Shown piece by piece: positions 11,382-22,198 of a DNA stretch of 64,000 bases. The stretch is taken from contig NC_077231.1 in the NCBI RefSeq assembly GCF_027887165.1, forward strand, positions 187,616,834-187,680,833, read 5' to 3'. Under the pieces are notes generated by a model, which was not told where the DNA came from, ran no database searches, and worked only from the letters and a program-made list of their open reading frames with translations. This DNA comes from Monodelphis domestica. Lineage: Eukaryota; Chordata; Mammalia; Didelphimorphia; Didelphidae. A program made the position numbers and the translations under genes. Within the stretch, counting starts at the first letter, position 1. Each line of letters opens with the position of its first letter.

Positions 11382-11473
11382 GAGTGACCTGCGCGCGGCG
11401 GCCGCGGATCATCCCTGCTCTGGTGGTAGCACGGACAGGACTGGAGCTACCGCGGTCTGGTCTTTTGAATAAG
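11382..11473 (+). promoter_or_regulatory. Retained 5' UTR, CpG-rich
   Basis: Ninety-two bases carried over from the parental mRNA, with about nine CpG dinucleotides in the first 75 bases (GCGCGCGGCGGCCGCGG at 11391-11407), in sharp contrast to the AT-rich flank. The coding frame stays open upstream through this leader to a GTG at 11384, but there is no in-frame ATG before 11474. I take it as an untranslated leader. Any promoter activity is unproven. Confidence 0.75.
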
Positions 11474-13249
11474 ATGAAGTACATTCTAGTCACTGGTGGA
11501 GTTATCTCAGGAATTGGAAAGGGGATCATTGCCAGTAGCATTGGGACAATTTTAAAATCATGTGGCTTACATGTAACTTCCATTAAAATTGACCCATACA
11601 TCAATATTGATGCAGGAACATTCTCTCCTTATGAGCATGGTGAAGTTTTTGTGCTTGATGATGGTGGGGAAGTAGACCTTGACCTGGGCAATTATGAACG
11701 GTTCCTTGATATCCGTCTCACCAAAGACAATAATCTGACCACTGGAAAAATTTACCAATATGTTATTAACAAGGAGCGTAAAGGAGACTACTTGGGAAAA
11801 ACTGTCCAAGTTGTCCCTCACATCACAGATGCAATACAAGAATGGGTAATGAGACAGGCATTAATTCCTGTTGATGAAGATGGCATAGAACCTCAAGTGT
11901 GTGTGATTGAGCTTGGAGGGACAGTAGGAGACATAGAAAGCATGCACTTCATCGAAGCTTTCCGCCAGTTTCAATTCAAAGTAAAACGAGAAAACTTCTG
12001 CAACATTCATGTCAGCCTTGTTCCACAGCCAAGCTCTACAGGTGAGCAGAAGACTAAACCGACCCAGAATAGTGTTCGTGAACTCAGAGGACTTGGACTT
12101 TCCCCAGATTTGGTGGTGTGCAGATGCTCTAATCCTCTTGACACATCAGTGAAGGAGAAGATATCCATGTTTTGTCATGTTGAGCCAGAGCAGGTGATCT
12201 GCGTCCATGATGTTTCTTCTATTTACCGAGTCCCTCTGTTACTAGAAGAGCAGGGTGTTGTAGATTACTTTCTACGGAGACTTGACCTTCCAATTGAGAG
12301 GCAGCCAAGAAAGATGCTGATGAAGTGGAAGGAGATGGCTGACAGGTATGACCGTTTGCTAGAAACCTGCTCCATTGCTCTAGTTGGGAAATACACCAAG
12401 TTCTCCGACTCCTATGCCTCAGTCATTAAAGCCCTGGAGCATTCTGCCCTGGCCATCAACCACAAGTTGGAGATAAAGTATATCGATTCAGCTGACTTGG
12501 AACCAAGTACTTTACAAGAAGAACCTGTTCGATATCATGAAGCTTGGCAGAAGCTCTGTAGTGCCAATGGAGTGCTGGTTCCAGGGGGTTTTGGTGTTCG
12601 AGGAACAGAAGGGAAAATTCAAGCGATTTCCTGGGCACGGAAACAGAAGAAACCTTTCTTAGGTGTGTGCTTAGGAATGCAGCTGGCAGTGGTTGAATTT
12701 TCCCGAAACGTTTTGGGTTGGCAAGATGCCAATTCAACAGAGTTTGACCCTAAGACAAGTCATCCTGTGGTAATCGACATGCCAGAACACAATCCTGGGC
12801 AAATGGGTGGCACCATGAGACTTGGCAAGAGGAGGACCCTCTTCCAGACAAAGAACTCGGTCATGAGAAAGCTGTATGGGGATCCTGATTACTTGGAGGA
12901 AAGACACCGACACAGGTTCGAGGTGAATCCAGTCTTAAAGAAATGTTTGGAAGAGCAAGGCTTGAAGTTTGTGGGCCAAGATGTTGAAGGAGAACGAATG
13001 GAAATTGTTGAACTGGAGGATCATCCATTTTTTGTTGGCGTTCAGTACCATCCCGAGTTCTTGTCCAGACCAATCAAGCCATCTCCTCCTTACTTTGGCC
13101 TCTTGTTGGCCTCAGCTGGAAGGCTAACTCACTATCTCCAGAAAGGCTGCAGACTCTCCCCCAGGGATACCTACAGTGACTGGAGTGGGAGCAGCTCCCC
13201 TGATTCTGAAATCACTGAATTGAAGTTCCCATCAATAAATCATGACTGA
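11474..13249 (+). CDS. CTPS1 retrocopy: CTP synthase 1-like protein (intact retrogene ORF)
   Basis: Encodes 591 residues, the same length as human CTPS1 (CTPS2 is shorter), starting [20 protein letters not shown] synthase converts UTP to CTP using ATP and glutamine-derived ammonia in the cytosol, the rate-limiting step of CTP supply. Seen here: an N-terminal amidoligase domain (about 1-275) with the P-loop-like [30 protein letters not shown] and [13 protein letters not shown]; then a class I glutaminase domain (about 300-555) with [12 protein letters not shown], the nucleophile Cys399 in [11 protein letters not shown], and His526/Glu528 in VQYHPEF. The Ser-rich regulatory tail is present ([18 protein letters not shown]). 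The ATG at 11474 was chosen because it gives the family's exact N-terminus. Against the human protein as I remember it there are roughly a dozen substitutions, including His158 for a very conserved Pro, Leu488 for Trp and Trp570 for Arg. The frame could yield a working enzyme, but expression is unknown. Confidence 0.92.
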   Translation: MKYILVTGGVISGIGKGIIASSIGTILKSCGLHVTSIKIDPYINIDAGTFSPYEHGEVFVLDDGGEVDLDLGNYERFLDIRLTKDNNLTTGKIYQYVINKERKGDYLGKTVQVVPHITDAIQEWVMRQALIPVDEDGIEPQVCVIELGGTVGDIESMHFIEAFRQFQFKVKRENFCNIHVSLVPQPSSTGEQKTKPTQNSVRELRGLGLSPDLVVCRCSNPLDTSVKEKISMFCHVEPEQVICVHDVSSIYRVPLLLEEQGVVDYFLRRLDLPIERQPRKMLMKWKEMADRYDRLLETCSIALVGKYTKFSDSYASVIKALEHSALAINHKLEIKYIDSADLEPSTLQEEPVRYHEAWQKLCSANGVLVPGGFGVRGTEGKIQAISWARKQKKPFLGVCLGMQLAVVEFSRNVLGWQDANSTEFDPKTSHPVVIDMPEHNPGQMGGTMRLGKRRTLFQTKNSVMRKLYGDPDYLEERHRHRFEVNPVLKKCLEEQGLKFVGQDVEGERMEIVELEDHPFFVGVQYHPEFLSRPIKPSPPYFGLLLASAGRLTHYLQKGCRLSPRDTYSDWSGSSSPDSEITELKFPSINHD

Positions 13250-14120
13250 TGCCTGGGACAGCTCTGCCATGGGTGCCACTGGACTTGGATGGAATTTACA
13301 GCCTTGAATTCACTCTCAGCATTTATGTTTTTTAATTAAAATTATTTTATTACAGGGGAAAAATATTTCCCAAATCTTGTCAATTATTGCATGTCCCATC
13401 ATGTAGACTTGGATGTCCCCTTCCTCCCCCTTCTCTAATGCACTGCCCTATTCCCAGGCCCTAATTAGTATGTTGGGGTTCCTGGGAAGAAAACTGAAGA
13501 AAAACTTCAGAGGCAGTGGGTGGCAGGGATGGCTATGGGAGCTTTTGCTTGAAAAAGTACTATTTCCTTTTCCTCCTCCCATTGAGGGAGGTGTGGATAG
13601 GTCATGTATACCCAGCCCTCTAGTTTCCAGATGGCTTGGGCCACAGGACCATTGGAAAACTATGCTTTATGATACAGTTCAGGTGATTTGAGACTTATCT
13701 AATGCCACCAAGAAGGGAGAAATCCAAGGAAAACTTGATTACTCTCAACTGGGATGGGGATCAGCCTCACCTGGGCCTAACAGACTTGGCGTGAAATCAT
13801 GTAAAATACCATTAACCCCAAAGCCTTGGGCTGCCTGTTCCAACCGGCCCCAGAGACCAGGGGAGTCCTCCTTGCATCAAGGGGTGGCTTTTAAAAGGAA
13901 CATAGAATTATCTCAGGTCCTTGGAAGAGGGTGACAGTGCTGCTTTTTTAAAAAACAAAAAAAAAGGTGTGGGAGGAGCTCTTCCCAAATGGTGTTGATG
14001 CAAGTGTAAGATGCTATTTTCTTATGTGCTGTATGTAACCAGGGATGGAGCTGCCTTTCTGTAATCCTCTTGTCAGACTTCGTGTATTTTGTCAATGGAA
14101 GAATAAAAACAAAACTGCTC
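13250..14120 (+). other. 3' UTR of the CTPS1 retrocopy
   Basis: Carried over from the parental mRNA. AATAAA at 14102-14107 lies 13 nt before the A-tail, the normal spacing for cleavage and polyadenylation. Short frames here show no protein motif. Confidence 0.85.
14102..14107 (+). terminator. Polyadenylation signal AATAAA
   Basis: A canonical hexamer, 13 nt upstream of the retroposed poly(A) tail that starts at 14121. Confidence 0.85.
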
Positions 14121-14134
14121 AAAAAAAAAATAAA

Positions 14135-14152
14135 TAAATATAAAGAATTTTT
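14135..14152 (+). repeat. Target-site duplication, right copy (CTPS1 retrocopy)
   Basis: Identical to 11364-11381 and follows the A-rich tail directly. Confidence 0.93.
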
Positions 14153-14159
14153 TAGATAC

Positions 14160-14620
14160 TTCTTTTGGACCTTAGAAGCATCTTGTCATAATGCCTGATA
14201 ATATAGTTGTACTGGGTAAGTTCTTTGGTTCAAATATATACATATAAAATATATATGTATATACATCCAGAGAGTAGTAGGAGTAGGAGTAGTAGTAAAA
14301 GTAGTAGGAGTAGCACCAGCAGCAATATTGGCATTAGTATCATTAGTTTGTTTTTTGTTAGACTGATTCCTAGATCCTCTAGGGAAAAAAGGGCAACACA
14401 AAATAGATATCTTATATGGTTTAATTCTATGAGGAATGCTGAGACTGAAGGACTGAATAAGTATATATATATATACAAGTATATAAACAACCAAGAAAAA
14501 AACATAGAACACACAGGGATAATCAATAATGAAATAATGCATAAAAATATTTTTAAGGAAAAAAAAAAGACCAAGAACTGGAAACACACACACACACACA
14601 CACTAGATAGAAGGTATATT
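14160..14620. repeat. Simple-repeat cluster: (TA)n, (AGT/GGA)n, (AC)n
   Basis: Contains TA-rich runs near 14235-14262 and 14460-14480, imperfect AGT/AGG triplets at about 14269-14325, and an (AC)n run at about 14584-14602. The long frames on both strands here are by-products of the simple sequence. Confidence 0.7.
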
Positions 14621-14639
14621 TTACTTAACTATTAAACAG

Positions 14640-16152
14640 AATGGAAAAGAACAGTGGAAGAATTAGGTAACTAGGAAGGAAGAAAGCAAAAGGAACTAAT
14701 AAACAAACTTCAAAACTAAGGGAAAAGGTTAACAAGTATGAGTAATAATTTAAGTGTGAAGAAAATAGAGTCAATAGGAGTAGTATTGCCTTGAAACAGA
14801 ATAGTTTAAGAAACCTGAAAATTACTTATATTGTGTTTACAAAGGTAATGGGGAGAATAAGTCCAATTAGAGGGAAAAGAATCCCAATATTTGAGTTAAA
14901 TGAAGGAAAATGTGAAGCTAACATAACATGAACAATGAATAGATTTATAAAACCAATAAGATGAAAAAAAAAGTATGAATGAATAGGTAATAAAACACCC
15001 TCCTCCCACTATTATTTGTTGCTTACAAGAAAAAACATAACCAAAGACATAAACAAATTAAAAATGAGAGACTGGGGAAAATTATAACAGGTGAACAACA
15101 ACAAAAAAATGAAATTGCAAGCACTCAGTTATAAAGAGCAGAAATATTCATAACACAAAATGGATAAACAAGGAAACTACTTTATGCTGAATCAATCTTC
15201 AACAATATAATATTATATTTCAAATTCCAAATGCCTTTGCATCCAAACTAATAAATGAAACTTAACTAAACAACAAGAATTAAAAAGTAAAAATATAATA
15301 CAGATTGGAGATTTCCAAGACCCTTTCTAAGTTTTGAATAAGTTAAACAAAACGAGGAAAATTTCATTTTAAATTTAATTGCTGGAGAAACGAGGTGTAG
15401 AAAATTTATGCAATCTTTTAAATGAAACTGAAATAATTTACATATTTCTAAGCATTACTTGAATTTTTCTTTAAAATATCTATGTGATGAGTCACAGAAA
15501 TATTACAAATAGAATATTTTGCATAATGTAATAAAAATAATCTGTTTAGAGGATACAAACAAAAAAGATACAAATAGAGGTTAAACAGTGAAACACTGAA
15601 TGAAAGATCACTCCTACCCAACCCTTTGGGAGAAATAAAAGTTCTATAAGTATTACTTTCTATTTATCTTCAGTTATGATGATTTATTTCCTTTTCCTTT
15701 TCCTTTTCTTTTTTATTTAAAAATATAACTGTATATATAAGATGTCTCTGGAAGAAGTTGGAGGAAGTTTACTGGGGGAAATTATGATCTTATAAAAAAT
15801 CAATAAAACTTATTATGTAAAGGAGGGAAACAGTTAACTGGGAAAAGTGTTCGCTGTTTCTCTGATGAAGGTGTTTTTCCCAAGATACCTAAGATATTGA
15901 TTCAAATTTATAATCAAAAGAACCAATTCCAAAACTATAAATGGTCAAGTATATGAATAGACAATTCTCCAGGGAAGAAATCCAAGCTATATATAACCAT
16001 ATTAAAATGTTCTAATTAATTAATAGAGTAATTCAAGTTAAAATAAATCAGCCTTTAGCTCATAATATTTACATGGCAAAATTGACAAAAAATTAAAAAT
16101 GATATAAATTGAAAAAAACAGAAATGCTGATATACTCTTGGTGGTGCTTCAG
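14640..16152 (+). mobile_element. Old L1 pieces, + strand, left of the young L1
   Basis: From about 15840 the + strand matches the late ORF2 region (order: 'tctctgatgaagg', 'ggtcaagtatatgaataga', 'ttctccagggaagaaatcc', 'gtggtgcttcagattag'). It continues after the young insertion at 22216 ('ggaaagcaatttgga'). An earlier piece (about 15150-15260) may be the endonuclease region. It is very decayed and the part 14640-14940 is uncertain. This element was the target of the young L1. Confidence 0.55.
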
Positions 16153-16169
16153 ATTAGACTAGTCTTTCT
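16153..16169. repeat. Target-site duplication, left copy (young L1)
   Basis: ATTAGACTAGTCTTTCT, identical to 22199-22215 (17/17). It defines the 6-kb young L1 as a single insertion event. Confidence 0.95.
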
Positions 16170-16261
16170 TTTTTTTATTTAATTTTAATATTATTTTATT
16201 TGGTCGTTTTCATACATTATTCACTGGAAACAAAGATCGTTTTCTTTTCCTCCCCTCCCTT

Positions 16262-16277
16262 CCCCCCCCCCCCCCCC
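16262..16277 (-). other. G-tract in the L1 3' UTR
   Basis: Sixteen consecutive C on the + strand (G on the L1 sense strand). The same position in the L1 3' end at 54650-54664 is also a long run. Guanine-rich 3' UTR tracts are a known L1 feature and can form quadruplexes. Confidence 0.8.
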
Positions 16278-16545
16278 GCCTTTCCCTCTCCCATAGCCGA
16301 CGCATGATTCCACTGGTTATCACATGTGTTCTTGACTCGAACCCATTTCCCTGTTGTTGGAGTTTGCATTATAGTGTTCATTTAGAGTCTCTCCTCATTC
16401 TTATCTCCTCCAACCCTGTAGTCAAGCAGTTGCTTTTCAGCGGTGTTTTTACTCCCACAGTTTATCCCCTGCTTGTGGGTAGTATTTTTTTTTTAGATCC
16501 CTGCAGATTGTTCAGGGATTGCATTGATACTAATGGAGAAGTCCA

Positions 16546-19500
16546 TCACCTTCGATTGTACCACAATGTATCAGTCTCTGTGTACAATGTTTTCCTGGTT
16601 CTGCTCCTCTCGCTCTGCATTACTTCCTGGAGGTTGTTCCAGTCTCCATGGAACTTCTCCACTTTATTATTCCTTTTAGCACAATAGTATTCCATCACCA
16701 ACATATACCACAATTTGTTCAGCCATTCCCCAATTGAGGGGCATCCCCTCATTTTCCAATTTTTGGCCACCACAAAGAGCGCAGCTATGAATATTTTTGT
16801 ACAAGTCTTTTTGTCCATTATCTCTTTGGGGTACAAGCCCAGCAGTGCTATGGCTGGATCAAAGGGCAGACAGTCTTTTATCGCCCTTTGGACATAGTTC
16901 CAAATTGCCCTCCAGAATGGTTGGATCAATTCACAACTCCACCAGCAATGAATTAATGTCCCCACTTTGCCACATCCCCTCCAGCATTCATTACTTTGCT
17001 TAGCTGTCATGTTAGCCAATCTGCTAGGTGTGAGATGATACCTCAGAGTTGTTTTGATTTGCATCTCTCTGATTATAAGAGATGTAGAGCACTTTTTCAT
17101 GTGCTTATTAATAGTTTTGATTTCTTTGGCTGAGAATTGCCTGTTCATGTCCCTTGCCCATTTGTCAATTGGAGAATGGCTTGATTTTTTGTACAATTGA
17201 TTTAGTTCTTTATAAATTTTAGTAATTAAACCCTTGTCAGAGGTTTTTATGAAGATTGTTTCCCAATTTGTTGCTACCCTTCTGATTTTGGTTACATTGG
17301 TTTTGTTTGTACAAAAACTTTTTAATTTGATGTAATCCAGATTATTTATTTTGCATTTTGTAATTCTTTCTAATTCTTGCTTGGTTTTGAAGTATTTCCC
17401 TTCCCAAAGGTCTGACATGTATACTATTCTGTGTTCGCCTAATTTTCTTATAGTTTCCTTCTTTATGTTCAAGTCATTCATCCATTTTGAATTTATTTTG
17501 GTGTAGGGTGTGAGGTGTTGATCTAAGCCTAATCTTTCCCACACTGTCCTCCAATTTTCCCAACAGTTTTTATGAAATAGTGGATTTTTGTCCCAAAAGC
17601 TGGGATCTTTGGGTTTGTCATATACTGTCTTGCTGAGGTTGCTTGCCCCCAGTCTATTCCACTGATCCTCCTTTCTGTCTCTTAGCCAGTACCAAATTGT
17701 TTTGATGACCGCTGCTTTATAATATAGTCTGAGATCTGGGACTGCAAGACCCCCTTCCTTTGTATTTTTTTTTCATTAATTCCCTGGATATCCTTGATCT
17801 TTTGTTCTTCCAAATGAACTTTGTTATGTTTTTTTCTAAATCAGTAAAAAAAATTTTTGGAAGTTCCATGGGTATGGCACTAAATAGATAGATGAGTTTG
17901 GGTAGGATGGTCATTTTTATTATATTGGCTCGTCCTACCCATGAGCAGTTAATGTTCTTCCAATTGTTCAAGTCTAGTTTTAGTTGTGTGGAAAGTGTTT
18001 TGTAGTTGTGTTCATATAGATCCTGTGTTTGTCTCGGGAGATAGATTCCTAAGTATTTTATTTTGTCTTGGGTAATTTTGAATGGGATTTCTCTTTCTAG
18101 TTCTTGCTGCTGAGCTGTGTTGGAATTATATAGAAATGCTGATGACTTATGTGGGTTTATTTTGTATCCTGCAACTTTGCTAAAGTTGTTGATTATTTCA
18201 ATTAGCTTTTTGGTTGAGTCTCTAGGATTCTTTAAGTAGACCATCATGTCATCTGCAAAGAGTGATAATTTGGTCTCCTCCTTGCCTATTTTGATGCCTT
18301 CAATTTCTTTTTCTTCACTAATTGCTACTGCTAGTGTTTCTAATACAATGTCAAATAATAGAGGTGATAATGGGCATCCTTGTTTCACTCCTGATCTTAA
18401 TGGGAATGGATTTAGTTTATCCCCATTGCAGATGATATTAGCTGATGGTTTTAGATATATACTGTTTATTATTTTTAGGAACGATCCTTCTATTCCTATG
18501 CTTTCTAGTGTTTTTAGTAGGAATGGGTGTTGTATTTTATCAAAGGCTTTTTCTGCATCTATTGAGATAATCATGTGATTCTTGTTGGTTTGCTTGTTGA
18601 TGTGGTCAATTATGTGGATAGTTTTCCTAATGTTGAACCAGCCCTGCATCCCTGGTATGAATCCTACTTGATCATGGTGAATGATCCTTCTGATCACTTG
18701 CTGGAGTCTTTTTGCTAGTATCCTATTTAAGATTTTTTCATCTATATTCATTAGGGAGATTGGCCTATAGTTTTCTTTCTCTGTTTTTGGCCTGCCTGGC
18801 TTTGGAATTAGTACCATGCTTGTGTCATAAAAGGAGTTTGGTAGGACTCCCTCTTTGCTTATTATGTCAAATAGTTTGTATAATATTGGGGTTAACTCTT
18901 CTCTGAATGTTTGATAGAATTCACTGGTGAATCCATCAGGCCCTGGGGATTTTTTCTTAGGCAGTTCTTTGATGGCTTGATGGATTTCAATTTCTGATAT
19001 GGGATTATTTAAGAAAACTATTTCTTCTTCTGTTAGTCTAGGCAATTTATATTTTTGTAAATATTCATCCATATCACCTAGGTTGGTATATTTATTGCCA
19101 TATAGTTGGGCAAAGTAGTTTTTAATGATTGCCTTAATTTCCTCTTCATTTGAGGTGAGATCCCCCTTTTCATCCTTGATGCTATTAATTTGCCTTTCTT
19201 CTTTCCTTTTTTTAATTAAATTAACCAGTACTTTGTCTATTTTGTCTGTTTTTTCAAAGTACCAGCTTCTAGTCTTGTTTATTAGCTCAATAGTTCTGTC
19301 ACTTTCTATTTTATTAATTTCTCCCTTAATTTTTAGGATCTCTAGTTTGGTTTTCTTCTGGGGGTTTTTAATTTGTTCATTCTCAAGTTTTTTTATTTGC
19401 ATTTCCAATTCCTTGGTCTCTGTCCTCCCTAATTTGTTAATATATGCACTCAGGGATATGAATTTTCCTCTAAGTACTGCCTTGGCTGCATCCCATAAGG

Positions 19501-20353
19501 TTTGAAAGGATGTTTCGCCGTTGTCATTTTCTTCAATGAAATTGTTAATTGTTTCTATGATTTCTTCTCTAACTATCTGATTTTGGAGTATCATGTTATT
19601 TAATTTCCAATTAATTTTTGATTTGGGTCTCCATGTACCCTTGCCGATCAATATTTTAATTGCCTTGTGATCTGAAAAGGCTGCAGTTAATATTTCTGCT
19701 TTTCTGCATTTAAGTGCCATGTTTCTATGACCTAGTGTATGATCTATTTTTGTGAATGTGCCATGTGGTGCTGAAAAGAAGGTGTATTCTTTTTTGTCCC
19801 TATTTATTTTTCTCCATATGTCTATTAATTCTAATTTTTCTAAGATTTCATTCACCTCTTTTACCTCTTTCTTATTTATTTTTTGATTTGATTTATCTAA
19901 ATTTGATAGTGGTTGGTTCAAGTCTCCCACTAATATGGTTTTACTGTCTAATTCCTCCTTCAATTCTCCTAGTTTCTCTATTAAAAATTTGGATGCTATA
20001 CCATTTGGTGCATACATGTTGATTAGTGATATTTCCTCATTGTCTATACTTCCTTTTAGCAGAATATATTTACCTTCCCTGTCCCTTTTGATCAGGTCTA
20101 TTTGTACTTTGGCTTTGTCAGATATCATGATTGCAACTCCTGCCTTCTTTCTATCAGTTGAGGCCCAAAAGGTCTTACTCCAACCTTTAATTCTAACCTT
20201 GTGAGTGTCAACCCTTCTCATATGTGTTTCTTGAAGACAACATATGGTAGGGTTTTGTGTTCTAATCCAATCTGCTATTTGTCTGCGTTTTATGGGTGAG
20301 TTCATCCCATTCACGTTCAAAGTTATGATTGTCATTTGTGGATTCGCTGGCAT
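16546..20353 (-). pseudogene. L1 ORF2: endonuclease/reverse transcriptase, one frameshift
   Basis: L1 ORF2 nicks target DNA and reverse transcribes L1 RNA. The ATG at 20353 starts [20 protein letters not shown]. The endonuclease domain (about 1-240) has [20 protein letters not shown] and the SDHKAI catalytic motif. The reverse-transcriptase domain (about 500-770) shows [35 protein letters not shown] and the catalytic FADDMMVY. The Cys motif near the C-terminus reads CWRGCGKVGTLIHCWWSC, and the end is TLWYNRR. The span is 3808 bases, one more than a multiple of three: an extra base at about 17750-17760 (minus strand AAAGGAAGGGGG, expected AAAGAAGGGGG) moves the last ~400 codons to another frame. 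Otherwise the expected ~1268 residues match family length. A very young copy. Confidence 0.93.
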
Positions 20354-20825
20354 TTTGATGTCTTCCCCTAGTTCTGACCTTTCTTCTTTAGCTTTCTCCT
20401 TTTGAACCAGTGATTTACTTTAGGTCAGTCCCCCTAGTCCCCTCCCTTGAGATGCTTCCCTTTCTAGCCCCTCCCTTTTGATGCTCCCTTCCCCTCCCCC
20501 CTCTCCTTCCCTCCCTTTTTGTACTCCCTCCCCCCTCCCCCTCCTTAATTTTCCTTTCTTTCTTGCCCTAATGGATAAGATAGAATTCAGGATCCCACTG
20601 GATCTAGATGTTCTTCCCTCTCAGATTTGATTTCACTGAGAGTAAGGTTTAAGTAATTCCACTTCACGCTCTCTTCCTCTCCTTCTCATATGAGAGTTCT
20701 TCCCCTCCCCTTCCCATGTGTATCTTTATATGGGAAAGTTTATTCTATTGATTCCCCCCCTATTTCTTGAAGTTAATCTTAGTATTATCACGGTTCCCCC
20801 CTCCCTTTTCCTTTTTTTGCCCCAA

Positions 20826-22198
20826 CTTTCCGGGTAATCATGGCTGCAATCTAGACGCCACACGCTTCCTCTCCCCAGCACCGAACGAAATAGACTACAT
20901 CAAAGGAGCATAAAATCACCTTTGGAGGAACAGAAGGACTCCCCAGTACCCCACAGAGGCAAAGGTACGTGGGGCTTGAACATTTCCACACTAAAATAAG
21001 AAGGAAAAGCTTGCACAGAAAAGTGAACTGAGCCGCCCTTCCCCCACCCCACCTCCCCCACTAAACCAGAGTGAGCTACCTGAGCGCTCACCGGGACAGC
21101 GAGTGAGTGGGGAGCGTCTCTGTCTGGGGGGGCACTCCAGAGTCCTTGGGATCTGGGGACTGCCAGGAAATAACTTCTCAGGGCGCTTTCACTGGAGAAT
21201 CCAGCGGACCTGGACTTGGGGCAGGCTGCGCTGAACAATGCGCGCTGATTATCTGGGCGGAGCTGAATACCTGGGCTCGGAGGCTGGGAAGAACTAGTCT
21301 GAAGCAACCTAAATTCACAGAAAAACCGCTCTTATAACCCAGACCCCAGACCAAAAAGGAAAGGGAAATAAAACCACCAAAGGGATGGCTCACATGGCCC
21401 AAAATCAGAACACGCCTCCCAAAATGGAAACTATCAACAAGCTCTGGAAGATCTCAAACTGGAACTTATCCAAAAGATGGAAACCTTCTGGAAAGAAAAA
21501 TGGGAGAAAGAGATCAGCTGTCTGACAGATAAGACTGCTCAATTGGAAAAAGAACTCGAAGCATCCAATAGAAGGGCAGACAAGGCTGAAAAGCAAATCC
21601 AGTCCCTAATGACCAGAATTAAGCACCTCGAAGAAAGTGAGATGATAAAACAGCAAGAATCAATAAAGCAAACACAAATAATTAATGAATTGGAAGAAAA
21701 CATAAAATATCTCACTGAGAAGGTCACGGACCTGGAGAACAGAGGAAGACGAGAAAATCTCCGTATCATCGGTCTCCCAGAAAAACCAGAGGTAAACAAC
21801 AAATTGGATATTATTCTAGAGGAGATTATAAAAGAAAATTGCCCCCACCTTCTGGAGCAAGGGGGCAAAATAGAAATAGAAAGGATTCATAGAACACCTT
21901 CTATGGGCATTCAACAAAATAGAAGATTTCCAAGCATTTGCTAAGAAAAGACCAGAGCTCTGTGGAAAGTTCGATATCCAAGCACAGAAAGCAAGAGAAA
22001 CATGAAAAGGTAAATATGAAAGAAAGGGAAAAGGAGATAAATCTTATCTTTCTCTTTAAGTCAAACTCTCTTCTATAAGGACTACATTTACATCTAATTA
22101 TATATATTAATATGTGGGGAAAATGTTTTGTGTAACTCTCATAAATTGTATCATCATAAGAGTAGTTAGAAGAAACATGCATAGGGAAAGATTGGGGA
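20826..22198 (+). mobile_element. Young L1, inverted 5' segment (5' UTR, ORF1, spacer)
   Basis: It begins with the L1 5' end (CTTTCCGGGTAATCATGGC), so the copy reaches the natural 5' terminus. It runs through the 5' UTR (to 21384), ORF1 and the spacer up to 'catgcataggg', and ends at the right target duplication. The inner junction with the minus-strand segment is near 20826. Two internal losses relative to the block at 4544-6389 are visible: about 100 bp early in ORF1 and about 290 bp in its C-terminal half, each at a short shared word. Confidence 0.92.
21385..22005 (+). pseudogene. L1 ORF1, internally deleted
   Basis: Starts MAHMAQNQ at 21385. The longest open part (21477-21944) holds the coiled coil (KEISCLTDKTAQLEKELEAS, and the segment around residues 60-80) and the RRM-like start (RGRRENLRIIGLPEKP). 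After 'caccttctat' it jumps to the last ~35 codons. The family stop TGA is at 22003-22005. With the loss near the N-terminus and this jump it cannot encode a full ORF1 protein (chaperone and RNA-binding trimer). Confidence 0.85.

Larger units (their letters stand above)
11382..14134 (+). mobile_element. Processed retrocopy of CTPS1 mRNA, full length
   Basis: A complete mRNA copy: a short CpG-rich 5' UTR (11382-11473), an uninterrupted intronless coding region (11474-13249), an 871-nt 3' UTR with AATAAA at 14102-14107, and an A-rich tail (14121-14134). It is bracketed by identical 18-bp duplications. This is the full signature of L1-mediated retroposition of a spliced, polyadenylated transcript. 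The perfect duplication and open frame suggest a fairly recent event or one kept by selection; the sequence alone cannot tell which. The parental gene with introns is not in this window. Confidence 0.95.
16170..20825 (-). mobile_element. Young L1, 3' segment (spacer, ORF2, 3' UTR, poly(A))
   Basis: Minus-strand part of a full-size L1. From right to left it holds the purine-rich end of the ORF1-ORF2 spacer (20354-20825), ORF2 (20353-16546) and a 3' UTR with a G-rich tract and a T-rich (poly(A) on the minus strand) end. The 5'UTR-ORF1 part is joined in opposite orientation at about 20826. The shared target duplication and this arrangement match twin priming, a known L1 insertion pathway in which the second target strand primes on the L1 RNA. 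Confidence 0.93.

Noticed and set aside
11384-11473. N-terminal extension of the CTP synthase frame from a GTG
   Set aside because: No ATG is present, it corresponds to the parental 5' UTR, and the ATG at 11474 gives the exact CTPS1 N-terminus and length.
11567-13073. Frames on the minus strand under the CTP synthase gene
   Set aside because: They are shadows of the codon pattern of the intact + strand gene and carry no motif of their own.
14186-14635. Overlapping frames of 120-140 residues on both strands
   Set aside because: They run through TA, AGT and AC simple repeats; composition explains their openness.
21890-21910. Spliced L1 RNA as the cause of the ORF1 gap
   Set aside because: An AG precedes the downstream side in the intact block, but no GT donor exists at the upstream side; a short shared word explains the join better.
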